Source: Alicycliphilus denitrificans K601 (GTDB lineage Bacteria > Pseudomonadota > Gammaproteobacteria > Burkholderiales > Burkholderiaceae_C). From it: 64,000 bases of DNA. The DNA lies in the NCBI RefSeq assembly GCF_000204645.1, contig NC_015422.1, forward strand, positions 4,789,001 through 4,853,000, written 5' to 3'. Shown here one piece after another: positions 38,208 through 46,118 of the stretch. Each line of letters begins with the position of its first letter. Position 1 is the stretch's first letter. A program made the translations under genes and the position numbers. A model generated the notes under the pieces. That model saw nothing but the letters and a program-made list of their open reading frames with translations, made no database searches and was not told where the DNA came from.

Positions 38208-39131
38208 CGAGCTCCGCCAAGATGGCCAGGATGGCGTTGGTGGCGTGACTGGCGAGCAGGGAGCCCAGCGTCCGGTACACGTAATCGGAATGCAGGCTGC
38301 GCTGCACGATGTTGCAAAAGCGCGGATCCGCCGCAAGTTCGGGGCTGCCGAGACGATTGAGCAGGCCCTGCCAATGGCGGTCGGTATACGGCATCACGCA
38401 GACGTAGCCATCCCGCGTGGAAAATGGCTTCCTCCACGGCGCCAGCGCCCTCGGATAACCCATCGGCCCATCGCCGCCGTGAAAATGCGCGCCGTGCATG
38501 TGCTCCACGAGGCTGTAGGCCACCATGGACTCGAACATGGGGACTTCCACCACGCTGCCCACGCCTTCGCGCTGCTGCTTCATCAATGCCGCGAGGATGG
38601 CGCTTGCCGCCAATATGCCTACTGTCTTGTCCGCGGCAATGGTGGGCATGTAGCGCGGCTGCCCACCGCAATGGCGGGCGCTCAGCTCCGCCAGCCCCGA
38701 CATTCCCTGGATGACGCCGGCCGGCCGCCATAGGGACCCGATTGTCCAAAGCCGGTCAGCATCGCGTAAACGATGCGGGGGGTTGTCCGCATCACGCTTT
38801 CAGGATCGATGCCCAGCACATTCAGCTTCTGCGGCCGGATGTTGTGCACGAGGACGTCCGCATCGCGGACCAGGGACTCCAGATAGGATCTGGCGTACGG
38901 GCTCTTCAGGTCGAGGACCACGCTGCGCTTGCCCCGATTGACGCCAAGAAACAGCGAGGCCATGTTCGGCTCATGCAGGGCGCCGGTACGCCGTGCATCG
39001 TCCCCTTCCGGGGGCTCGACCTTGACGACGTCCGCGCCGTACTGGGCAAGTATCTGCGTGGCGTAAGGCCCCATCACCACGTTGCACATATCCACGATCC
39101 GTATCCCTGCCAGGGGTAGCGCTCGACTCAT
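38208..39131 (-). pseudogene. CaiB/BaiF-type CoA-transferase, frameshifted and truncated
   Basis: The 5' part (ATG at 39131) encodes ALPLAGIRIVDMCNVVMGPY, ATQILAQYGADVVKVEPPEG, GVNRGKRSVVLDLK and AMLTGFGQSGPYGGRPA, all typical of class III CoA-transferases. Near 38715-38725 the frame is lost: about ten bases that would encode the usual Y-D-D step after GRPA appear deleted. The next frame resumes with VIQGMSGLAEL and carries the ADKTVG segment holding the expected catalytic Asp, then VVEVPMFESMVAYSLVEHMH. The C-terminal third is replaced by the Bug remnant. Non-functional as a CoA-transferase. Confidence 0.85.
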
Positions 39132-39289
39132 TCGAATCCCAAGTAGTTGTGTCGTGCGGGCATCGTAGGAATGCCAATGCTGCAAGGCCAATACTTTTGG
39201 CTCGCCGACTGATCACATCCACTGATCAATCGCGCAAGGGCGCGGGCACACATCCCGTCCGAGCGGGGCTGGTGCTATGCTGGCCGCCT

Positions 39290-39646
39290 ATGCGACTACT
39301 GCTCAAATGGCTGCTGAGCGCGGCTGCCCTGCTTTGCGTGGCATACCTCTACAGCGGCGTGGAGGTGCACAGCTTCGGCTCCGCGCTGCTGGCCGCCTTC
39401 GTCATCGGGCTGTTCAACGCGGTGCTGCGGCCGGTGCTGGTGATCCTCACGCTGCCGGTGACCATCGTCACCATCGGGCTGTTCCTGTTCGTCATCAACG
39501 CCCTCATGTTCTGGGCCGCCGCCTCGGTGCTGGGCGAGGGCTTCCAGGTGCATGGCTTCACGGCAGCACTGATCGGCTCGCTGATCTATTCGCTGCTGGG
39601 CATGGTGATCGAATCAGCGCTCGGCGGCCTGTTCCTTCAGAAGTGA
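39290..39646 (+). CDS. YvlD / phage-holin-superfamily-IV-like membrane protein
   Basis: A 118-residue protein made of four predicted TM helices: LLLKWLLSAAALLCVAYLYS, a second around SALLAAFVIGLFNAVLRPVL, a third around IVTIGLFLFVINALMFWAAA, and ALIGSLIYSLLGMVIESALG. The NAVLRPVLVILTLPVTIVTI motif is diagnostic of the PF04020-type family (YvlD). The function is unknown; members are general inner-membrane proteins rather than proven holins. Its 3' end overlaps the convergent M48 gene by 33 bp. Confidence 0.88.
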   Translation: MRLLLKWLLSAAALLCVAYLYSGVEVHSFGSALLAAFVIGLFNAVLRPVLVILTLPVTIVTIGLFLFVINALMFWAAASVLGEGFQVHGFTAALIGSLIYSLLGMVIESALGGLFLQK

Positions 39647-41176
39647 CTGCACGGCGCGCAGCCGCGTGTCGATGATCGAAGCCTCAATGTGGTCGGCCGC
39701 CACGCCGCCGCGCCGCGCCAGGTCCTGCCCCGCCTTGAAGCGGTCCACCGCGGCGGCATAGTCGTAGCGCGCCACCTGGGCCTCGGCCTCGGCGCGTACG
39801 GCGCGCAGCGGCTGCTTCTGCTGCTGCCACACCTGCGCCAGCAGCTGCCACGCCGTCGCGTCGCCTGGGTGGCTTGTCACCCAGGTCTGCAGCAGCCCCG
39901 CCATATCGGCCGCGGCGCCCGTGCGCAGCAGCGCCTGCGTGCGCAGCAGCATTTCGGGCCGACCCATGGGCGCGCCCGCCTTCTTCTCCGCACCCGCCAC
40001 CACGCTGTCCTGCAGGTAGGTCAAGGCCGCCGGCGCGTCGCCCGCGGCCAGTTCCAGCTCCGCGCCCAGCAGCCGTGCCTGGCGCGCCGCGGCCGCGTCA
40101 CCGCGCACGTCCGCCTGCAGGCCGCGCAGGCACTGGCGCGCGGCCGCCATGTCGCCCAGCTGCACGGCGGCGAGCGTGGCCGCATACCAGGCCGGCACGC
40201 GCTGCGCGAGGGGGCGCGCAGCGAAGCCCGCGTCCTGCGGCTCGGCCACCCACTGGCGCCAGGTGTCCACACCGGGGCGCATCAGCACGCGCGCGCGCGC
40301 GGCCATCATCAGGTGCTGCAGCGTCGCGGGGGCGGGCGCCGCCGCGCCCTGCGGAACGCGGCTGTGCATGTCGGCGATGCGCTGCGTGGTCAGCGGGTGG
40401 CTGCGCAGATAGGGCCAGCTGCCGTTGTCGTTGATGCGGTTGGCCTGCTGCAGCTTGTCGAACATGCCGACGAAGCCCTGGGGTGCAAAGCCCGCGGGCT
40501 GCATCAGGCCGAAACCCACGCGATCGGCCTCGCGCTCCATGTCGCGCGAGAAGTTGAGCTGGTTCTGCACCGCCAGCGCCTGGCCGCCCACCATCATCGC
40601 CTGGGCCGCGGCCGGGTTCTTGGCTGCAGCCAGCGCGCCCAGGATCATCGCGCCGAGCATCAGCGGCGTCTGCCGGCCCTGCTGCGCCATCAGGCGCGCG
40701 ATATGGCGCTGAGTCACGTGGCTGAGCTCGTGCGCCAGCACCGAGGCCAGCTCGTCGCGCGTGCTCACCACGCCAATCAGCCCCAGGTGCACGCCGAAGT
40801 AGCCGCCAGGCAGCGCGAACGCGTTCACCGTGCGGTCGCGGCCCAGCAGGATCTGCCAGGCAAAGCGCTCCTGCAGCTCGGGCGAGAGCTCGCCGCGCTC
40901 CCGGGCCGCCTGCACCAGCGCCTGGAACAGGTCCTGCACGTATTCCTGCAACACCGCGTCGTCGATGTAGTCCGGGTCGCGGTACAGCTCGCGGATGATG
41001 CGGTCGCCCAGCTGGCGCTCGGCGCTGGTCGTCATCTCGGCCCCGTCGCCCATCATGGGCAGCTGGGACTGCGCCAGAGCCACGGGCGCCTGCGCCGTGC
41101 AAAACACTATCAAAAGAGAAGCTGCCAGCGCACGCCCCATAAGCGTCAGAGGCCGATTTAGCTTAAAACCCTGCAC
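39614..41176 (-). CDS. BepA-like M48 metalloprotease with C-terminal TPR region
   Basis: A 520-residue periplasmic zinc protease/chaperone of the BepA (YfgC) type, which assists or degrades stalled outer-membrane proteins. The catalytic HELSH is at 149-153, with the third ligand E216 in EREADRVGFGLMQPAG. The C-terminal ~230 residues are helical TPR-like repeats. The start is a GTG at 41176 with GGAGGAG upstream; an ATG at 41140 has no ribosome-binding site. The signal-peptide region (NRPLTLMGRALAASLLI) is encoded by a copy of the dispersed repeat. The 3' end overlaps the YvlD-like gene. Confidence 0.92.
   Translation of the reverse strand: MQGFKLNRPLTLMGRALAASLLIVFCTAQAPVALAQSQLPMMGDGAEMTTSAERQLGDRIIRELYRDPDYIDDAVLQEYVQDLFQALVQAARERGELSPELQERFAWQILLGRDRTVNAFALPGGYFGVHLGLIGVVSTRDELASVLAHELSHVTQRHIARLMAQQGRQTPLMLGAMILGALAAAKNPAAAQAMMVGGQALAVQNQLNFSRDMEREADRVGFGLMQPAGFAPQGFVGMFDKLQQANRINDNGSWPYLRSHPLTTQRIADMHSRVPQGAAAPAPATLQHLMMAARARVLMRPGVDTWRQWVAEPQDAGFAARPLAQRVPAWYAATLAAVQLGDMAAARQCLRGLQADVRGDAAAARQARLLGAELELAAGDAPAALTYLQDSVVAGAEKKAGAPMGRPEMLLRTQALLRTGAAADMAGLLQTWVTSHPGDATAWQLLAQVWQQQKQPLRAVRAEAEAQVARYDYAAAVDRFKAGQDLARRGGVAADHIEASIIDTRLRAVQSLLKEQAAER
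41119..41158 (+). repeat. Dispersed element, copy I, forming the signal-peptide codons of the M48 gene
   Basis: The plus strand reads AAGCTGCCAGCGCACG, spacer, TAAGCGTCAGAGGCCGATTT, closely matching copy A (GCGTCAGAGGCCATTT). It lies wholly inside the 5' coding region of the M48 protease. Confidence 0.65.
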
Positions 41177-41289
41177 GAAACTCCTCCGCCCGACCCACCG
41201 GGCCGGCCGCACGCGGCGGCCATTGGTACATCGCCGTATGATGCCCCGACGATGTAAATGTTTCGCACCCGGTTGTAATCCCGCCCGCC

Positions 41290-41775
41290 ATGACCATACC
41301 CATTTCCCCGCTGACCCACTTCGACGCCCAGGGCCAGGCTCACATGGTAGACGTGGGCGCCAAGCCCGCCACGCACCGCACCGCCATCGCCACCGGCCGC
41401 ATCGAGATGCAACCCGCCACCCTGGCGCTGATCGCATCGGGCACCGCCAAGAAGGGCGACGTGCTGGGCGTAGCCCGCATCGCCGGCATCATGGCCGCCA
41501 AGAAGACCAGCGAGCTGATCCCGCTGTGCCACCCCCTGGCCCTGACCCGCGTCGCCGTGGAGTTCGAATTACTGGAGGTCGAGAACGCCGTTCAGTGCAC
41601 CGCCACCGTGGAAACCGTGGGGCCGACGGGCGTGGAGATGGAAGCCCTGACCGCCGTGCAGGTGGCGCTGCTCACCGTCTACGACATGTGCAAGGCGGCG
41701 GACAAGCGCATGGTGATGACTGGCATGCGGGTGCTGGAGAAACATGGGGGGAAGTCGGGGAGTTTCGTGGCCTGA
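41290..41775 (+). CDS. moaC: Cyclic pyranopterin monophosphate synthase MoaC
   Basis: MoaC (161 residues) converts the MoaA product 3',8-cyclo-7,8-dihydro-GTP to cyclic pyranopterin monophosphate in molybdenum-cofactor synthesis. Motifs are [60 protein letters not shown] and [12 protein letters not shown], which contains the catalytic-region Asp-Lys pair. Length is typical. It is divergent from the M48 gene. The AT-richer pilin module begins directly beyond its 3' end. Confidence 0.97.
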   Translation: MTIPISPLTHFDAQGQAHMVDVGAKPATHRTAIATGRIEMQPATLALIASGTAKKGDVLGVARIAGIMAAKKTSELIPLCHPLALTRVAVEFELLEVENAVQCTATVETVGPTGVEMEALTAVQVALLTVYDMCKAADKRMVMTGMRVLEKHGGKSGSFVA

Positions 41776-42076
41776 TGCAAGCCACTGGGGTGTGGATGCC
41801 CTCGAGACGAAGCCCCCGACCTATTGCTTAAAGGCAATTGTTCTATCCAATTGAGCGACGGGCAGCAGCAGCGGATCGTGCGAAGGAAAGCATGTTTCCG
41901 GACACAGACATACTCGTGATGCACGACTGGGCACAACCTGCGCCTAATCCTGGCCAAGCCACCGCTTTATTGCATCAGGTTGGACATCGATATAGCAGCC
42001 CTCCTAGCGTCGCTGATTCACTAATTGCACACTCAGCAATCGGCATTCGCCTGAAAACGAAACTGCTCAGGAAATA
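41776..42076. other. Intergenic region between moaC and the pilin module (301 bp)
   Basis: Contains the degenerate tRNA at 41797-41864, followed by AT-richer sequence in which only a weak 95-codon plus-strand frame (41838-42125) exists. That frame has no ribosome-binding site, runs antisense into the neighbouring gene, and looks random. It marks the base-composition boundary between moaC and the pilin module. Confidence 0.6.
41797..41864 (-). pseudogene. Degenerate tRNA-Arg(UCU)-like sequence
   Basis: On the minus strand: TGCCCGTCGCTCAATTGG, then ATAGAAC (D-arm), an anticodon stem ATTGC/GCAAT, AGGTCGGGGG, and GGGCA pairing with the 5' TGCCC. The anticodon loop is only six bases (CTTTAA), one fewer than the CTTCTAA of tRNA-Arg(UCU). 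The T-arm no longer pairs. The likely origin is tRNA-Arg(UCU), now non-functional. Its place at the edge of the AT-richer module suggests an old integration site. Confidence 0.6.
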
Positions 42077-43501
42077 TCATTTCACCCAGAAGTGCAAAAA
42101 AGGCACTTTGTTGATCTCGAAATAACTCTTCGAAGATTCATCGCCGAATATCGGCGGATGGTCTCCCACTACCACGACTTCCGTTCCCGATAGCTCGCTA
42201 TTTCGTATCAACTTAGCCAGCCCCTCAAAGAACTGCACATGAAGATTATGATAATTACACAACCCCTCACTATAGCCCCTGCCAAAAACATCCTCACATA
42301 GTCCCATCCTGTATTCGAAGATATCTCTTCGATCGTATGGCATGTGAGAATTCAGCGTTAACCAATACAAAAATATCTCATCATTGCCAGCCAATTTATG
42401 ACCAACTACCTCAAATAAGTTTTTGTCACAATATCCAGGAAATGAATAGCACTGCTCACCTGTGATGATTGGCATGTTCTCCTTGAAGATCTTCTCCTGG
42501 AATCCAATAACTGGATACCAATGCAGCCTATCATACATAGTCCCATGTGCCCCATGTACGGATACAGTTCGATATCCTTGACGAGCCAGCATCTTTGGCC
42601 AACACTCGCCTAGGCCGGCCTCCGATATTTCTTTCAAATTCAACTTGGTGGGCAGTTTCCCACAAAGTTCGCGAAACTCCGCAAAGGCCGTTGCGCCTAT
42701 TGCATGAACGCTGCCAAGCGTCATGCCTCGCACATTATCGCTATTCTCAATTGATTTGATTTGCGAATTCAACACCCTCCTGTCACCTGGACTTCCCCAT
42801 GATTCAGCAATGATAAACAAGATCTTACGAGAGGAGGTTTTATTCTCAGAATCGCTTCCCAATGTCTGCATCAATGCGGAAGGCCAACGAACAGGAACAT
42901 ATTCCACATTATCATACCTCCCAAGATCAAATGCCTTTCTATTCTGCTCAATGATATTTTCAGAAAAATACATCGAACTACCAACAAGCAGGCTTTTTCT
43001 GTCCGCGATCGTGGGAAATATAAAATTCCCCTCCCTGAATGAGATCACAGCTTGAAGCAAGACAAGGCCAATAGAGGCAAAGAACACCTGCGGCCAAGAA
43101 ACCCGCCTCAAGGCACGACAGGCGCCAAAATACAATATTCCAGCAATAGCAAGAAACCCGCCAAACGCCAAGACATATGAAGCTTTAGCCTCAAAAACAA
43201 ATCTCGCAATTGTTTGAATCTGGGAATAGTTGAAGAAGAACAGAACAGAAGAAGCGCCAAGAATCGCCTCCCACCCAATGGCCGCAATAAATATTATTGC
43301 ACCCAACCATCGCCATCCAGCAGCCGCGACGAGAAAGGCAGAGAGAAACTCAATACTAATGAAATAGCGCTTATACCCAAAATGAAAGGACACCCATTCA
43401 AGAATACAACCCAAAGTTGCAAGAGATAGAAAATAACCAGCCAAGGGCATCCATGATGCATGAACCCAATTCCATCTAGAGCTGGCAATATTTATCCGCA
43501 T
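42077..43501 (-). CDS. LTA-synthase-like membrane phosphotransferase (alkaline phosphatase superfamily) in the pilin module
   Basis: A 474-residue protein: five or so N-terminal TM segments (about 17-150), then a periplasmic sulfatase-fold domain. The metal site and nucleophile are recognisable: E233 in ILFIIAESWGSP, T271 in AIGATAFAEFRELCG (LtaS/EptA-type nucleophile position), H386 in LTLNSHMPYD, and D447-H448 in VVVVGDHPP. The periplasmic domain is cysteine-rich (C280, C300, C351, C358, C402, C415). Such enzymes transfer phosphoglycerol or phosphoethanolamine. It lies 18 bp after the TfpZ-like gene and behind the pilin, so the pilin may be the acceptor (inference). Base composition is clearly AT-richer than the core genes. 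Confidence 0.75.
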   Translation of the reverse strand: MRINIASSRWNWVHASWMPLAGYFLSLATLGCILEWVSFHFGYKRYFISIEFLSAFLVAAAGWRWLGAIIFIAAIGWEAILGASSVLFFFNYSQIQTIARFVFEAKASYVLAFGGFLAIAGILYFGACRALRRVSWPQVFFASIGLVLLQAVISFREGNFIFPTIADRKSLLVGSSMYFSENIIEQNRKAFDLGRYDNVEYVPVRWPSALMQTLGSDSENKTSSRKILFIIAESWGSPGDRRVLNSQIKSIENSDNVRGMTLGSVHAIGATAFAEFRELCGKLPTKLNLKEISEAGLGECWPKMLARQGYRTVSVHGAHGTMYDRLHWYPVIGFQEKIFKENMPIITGEQCYSFPGYCDKNLFEVVGHKLAGNDEIFLYWLTLNSHMPYDRRDIFEYRMGLCEDVFGRGYSEGLCNYHNLHVQFFEGLAKLIRNSELSGTEVVVVGDHPPIFGDESSKSYFEINKVPFLHFWVK

Positions 43502-43519
43502 ATCTATATCACCTACAAC

Positions 43520-44290
43520 TCAAAACCCATCGACAGGTATGAACGTGATAGGTTGCATCGTCTGCCTATCTAGTAAAACCACCCACTCCAATGAAAGAAA
43601 GCTAGTAACAGGCAGCCACATGACATTCGCCTCAGACATGCCTGCCCGAGAAATTTCATCACGAATCATCCGCGTCTTATCTGGTCTTTTTTTTATCAGA
43701 TCTGTGATGACTTTCGCCCGAAGCCTCACTTGATCAATACTATCCTTGTAATCTTTCCACCAATCCGGCCTGAACGACGGATCGAATCCCCGCAAGGACA
43801 AATCGAGACTTTCCAGCATTTCCTCACCGTTCGCCGGCATTCGGGTTCCGATTATTTTCACCCCTCTCCAAGGCAAGCGATGCAGTTCATTCAATTCTGG
43901 CTTTAGATCTTCTTTTTTAATATCCGCATACGTTACAACCCGGAAGCGGTCCACCTCGAAGGCCAGATACACCGGTCTTGCCTGCCAAAGCGCATGCAGG
44001 CCATATATCAATGCACATATCTGAACTAGACCGATGCAACAAAGATCTGTCATTAATTCACGTCGAGGCTTCAGCGAATTGAAAACAACAGCCGTAAGCA
44101 TAGGGCCACAGATGATATCCACGCCCACCACCAACCAGAACAAATGACCGCCGCCAGCCAATTCACGATAGGGATAGGGAAACCAAAGGGAAAAGGTCAG
44201 AATGGCTGCCATAAATGCAATTGCCAGACTCAAGGCAAAATGCAACAAGGCTGCACGCAATGCTGAACGACCTCGTTCATACCATCGCAT
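43520..44290 (-). CDS. TfpX/TfpZ-family type IV pilin accessory protein
   Basis: A 256-residue inner-membrane protein related to Pseudomonas pilin accessory proteins TfpX/TfpZ, which are encoded beside particular pilin alleles and affect pilin assembly. TM segments occur near residues 17-40 (ALSLAIAFMAAILTFSLWFP), 45-67 (HLFWLVVGVDIICGPMLTAV) and 80-100. A soluble domain follows (PVYLAFEVDRFRVVTYADIK) and ends VMWLPVTSFLSLEWVVLLDR. The ATG at 44290 was chosen; the frame extends to a TTG at 44332. It is separated from the pilin by a strong terminator, so it is expressed by read-through or its own promoter. Confidence 0.85.
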   Translation of the reverse strand: MRWYERGRSALRAALLHFALSLAIAFMAAILTFSLWFPYPYRELAGGGHLFWLVVGVDIICGPMLTAVVFNSLKPRRELMTDLCCIGLVQICALIYGLHALWQARPVYLAFEVDRFRVVTYADIKKEDLKPELNELHRLPWRGVKIIGTRMPANGEEMLESLDLSLRGFDPSFRPDWWKDYKDSIDQVRLRAKVITDLIKKRPDKTRMIRDEISRAGMSEANVMWLPVTSFLSLEWVVLLDRQTMQPITFIPVDGF

Positions 44291-44355
44291 TTTCTTCAAT
44301 CCCTTCAAATTCCATCGAAAGTAAAAATACAATCTTCACGAAGTCGGATTCAAAC

Positions 44356-44384
44356 AAAAAAGGAGCGCTTTGCGCTCCTTTTTT
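44356..44384 (-). terminator. Rho-independent terminator after the pilin gene
   Basis: Perfect stem GGAGCGC-TTT-GCGCTCC flanked by six A and six T, so it can act in either direction. It lies 15 bp after the pilin stop and 65 bp before the TfpZ-like start. It would keep pilin expression far above that of the two accessory genes. Confidence 0.93.
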
Positions 44385-44399
44385 ATCGGTGAAGATCAA

Positions 44400-44978
44400 T
44401 CAACGGCACTCTGCAGGCGCAAACTTCTCTTCGATCCCCGTAGCAACCGTAGTGAAGGTTCCCATATTGCGGGAGTTTGCAGTTGCAACACCCTTGCCAA
44501 TACACGCCCAGTCAATGGCGCCAGTACGGCCGTTGCTCCAGGCACTGGCCAAGGTTTCTGCAGCGGTCCCGGCAGCCTGCGAACGCACGCGCGGGTGCAA
44601 CTGGACGACATTTCTGGTTCCCAGAGAACCCACAGCCGTTGCGTTATAGGTGATAGTAATAAAGCTATTAGCTGCGCCAGCAGCCGACGAACCAGACTCT
44701 GCAAAGAGAACCGAAGTGACGTACTTGGAGTTTGCACCAGAGTTGCCTGCTTGCGCATTCCAGGTAGCAGTGAATCGCTGATAATCAGCAAGGCTTGCCG
44801 TACCATCCGTCGCCAACCCAGCACGCGCCGGATTTGCCAATGCAAAGCCTTCCGTCACACGCGAACGCACGGTGTAATCTTGGTATGCGGGCAACGCCAC
44901 GGCAGCCAAGATACCAATGATAGCCACCACGATCATCAGTTCGATCAGGGTAAAACCTTTTTGCAGGGCACGCTTCAT
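44400..44978 (-). CDS. Type IVa major pilin
   Basis: A 192-residue prepilin. The leader MKRALQKG is cleaved by PilD before F9. The mature helix [20 protein letters not shown] has the obligatory Glu at position 5. The C-terminal disulphide loop is C159 (DWACIGKG) to C191 (PAECR). The protein ends in ECR rather than the terminal Ser used for TfpO-type glycosylation. GGAGGGA lies just before the ATG. A sigma-54 promoter lies upstream and a strong terminator downstream. Neighbouring genes are pilin accessory functions; the assembly machinery is outside the window. Confidence 0.95.
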   Translation of the reverse strand: MKRALQKGFTLIELMIVVAIIGILAAVALPAYQDYTVRSRVTEGFALANPARAGLATDGTASLADYQRFTATWNAQAGNSGANSKYVTSVLFAESGSSAAGAANSFITITYNATAVGSLGTRNVVQLHPRVRSQAAGTAAETLASAWSNGRTGAIDWACIGKGVATANSRNMGTFTTVATGIEEKFAPAECR

Positions 44979-45008
44979 AAATCCCTCCTCGGAGTAGGTT
45001 AGTCAACC

Positions 45009-45029
45009 CCCGCAGAGGAATCCTGCGGG
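45009..45029 (-). promoter_or_regulatory. 5'-UTR stem-loop of the pilin mRNA
   Basis: Perfect 7-bp stem CCCGCAG / CTGCGGG with loop AGGAATC; flanking CAACC and GGTTG extend it with a small bulge. It lies at or just after the transcription start predicted from the sigma-54 site. It could stabilise the 5' end of the abundant pilin mRNA. Confidence 0.5.
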
Positions 45030-45042
45030 TTGCCAGAATTAC

Positions 45043-45058
45043 AGCAGCTTTCATGCCA
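45043..45058 (-). promoter_or_regulatory. Sigma-54 (-24/-12) promoter of the pilin gene
   Basis: On the minus strand TGGCATGAAAGCTGCT, with GG and GC exactly ten bases apart, close to the TGGCACG-N4-TTGCW consensus. It is 64 bp upstream of the pilin ATG. Pilin genes are commonly transcribed by RpoN with the activator PilR. Confidence 0.8.
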
Positions 45059-45151
45059 GGCTTTTCCGGCAACCCAACGGACCTGCGAACGACAGTTTTG
45101 GCTGCAAATGTCAGTACTTTGTTACTTTTTACCCTGCAGAAGAAACGTAAC

Positions 45152-45177
45152 GACACATTTGTCACTCAAATTTGTCC
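45152..45177 (-). promoter_or_regulatory. Candidate PilR upstream activating sites
   Basis: Plus-strand ATTTGTC at 45157-45163 and 45171-45176 (AATTTGTCC context), plus GACAC at 45152-45156. They lie about 95-120 bp upstream of the -24 element, the right distance for a sigma-54 activator. PilR is reported to recognise TGTC-containing repeats. Speculative. Confidence 0.35.
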
Positions 45178-45262
45178 GAACGATCCTCCGGGAGGGCCGA
45201 GCCAAGGCAGGTGTGGGCTGGATACGAGGCGGCGCGCTCCCCAGCGGCACATGCCCCTGGCT

Positions 45263-46051
45263 TCAGACGCTCAGCACATCCACCGCCTGCAGGTCGATGA
45301 GGCGCAGCGCGCCATGTTCCAGGGCCTGCACCTCGCGCATGATGAGGCTGCTTTGCTGCGGCTTGGCGTGGGTGATGTAGATGGGCAGGTCGGCGCCAGG
45401 GGGCAGTGCCATCAGTTCGCGCGCCAGGGTGGCGGGCGACAGGTGCTGGCTTTTGCGCGCCAGTTCCGCCTCTGCGTTGCTGAAAGCGGTTTCCATGCAC
45501 AGGGCGGCCACGCCGCCGGGGCTCTGGCGCAGGGCGTTCACGCGGCGCCAGAAGGCGGGCTCCTGGCCTTCGGTGTCGCCGCTATATATCCACCAGCCCC
45601 GCTGACCGCGTGCGGCATAGCCTACGGCGGGTACGCTGTGGCGCGCGGGCAGCACTTCCAGCGGGGTGCCTGCGACGACGAAGACGTCGCCCACACCCAG
45701 GGGCAGCAACCGTACGAAGGGCGCATGCGGTGTGGGAATGCGGGTGAAATCGGGCCAGATCACGCCGTTGAAGACATGGGCGCGCAGCGCATCCAGGGTG
45801 GCGGGCAGGGCGTGCACCCGCAGGGGCCGGGCGCGGTGCGCGCCCACGGCGTCGAGCAGCAATGGCAGGGCGGCAATGTGGTCCAGGTGCGAGTGGGTGA
45901 GGAAGACATGGTCCACGCGCTGCATTTCCTCGAGCGTGAGTTCGCCTACGCCAGTGCCGGCATCCACCAGGATGCGCTCGTCCAGCAGGAAGGAGGTGGT
46001 GCGGCAGCCCTTGGCCAGGGTGCCGCTGCAGCCGAGGATGCGTACTTTCAT
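45263..46051 (-). CDS. Metallo-beta-lactamase-fold protein, class-II cyclic-nucleotide phosphodiesterase-like
   Basis: A 262-residue MBL-fold hydrolase. The metal-binding motif THSHLDH is at residues 52-58. The N-terminus MKVRILGCSGTLAKGCRTTS and later PARHSVPAVGY, WWIYSGDTEG and IYITHAKPQQ supply the remaining ligands. The overall pattern resembles class-II 3',5'-cyclic-nucleotide phosphodiesterases, but activity on other phosphoesters cannot be excluded. It lies 67 bp downstream of the FHA gene on the same strand, so the three signalling genes may be co-transcribed. Full length. Confidence 0.8.
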   Translation of the reverse strand: MKVRILGCSGTLAKGCRTTSFLLDERILVDAGTGVGELTLEEMQRVDHVFLTHSHLDHIAALPLLLDAVGAHRARPLRVHALPATLDALRAHVFNGVIWPDFTRIPTPHAPFVRLLPLGVGDVFVVAGTPLEVLPARHSVPAVGYAARGQRGWWIYSGDTEGQEPAFWRRVNALRQSPGGVAALCMETAFSNAEAELARKSQHLSPATLARELMALPPGADLPIYITHAKPQQSSLIMREVQALEHGALRLIDLQAVDVLSV

Positions 46052-46118
46052 GCGCTGCAGGCGTCCTGGCGGCGCCCATCGCCGCCTTTTCCCAGGGGAA
46101 AGCGGGGCGAAGGCCGGG

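Noticed and set aside
38682..39191. A real 169-residue CoA-transferase-like short protein
   Set aside because: It ends in out-of-family residues (SSRECRGWRS) right after the frameshift, so it is the 5' piece of the pseudogene.
41838..42125. 95-codon plus-strand frame between moaC and the pilin module
   Set aside because: No ribosome-binding site, covers the degenerate tRNA and runs antisense into the next gene.
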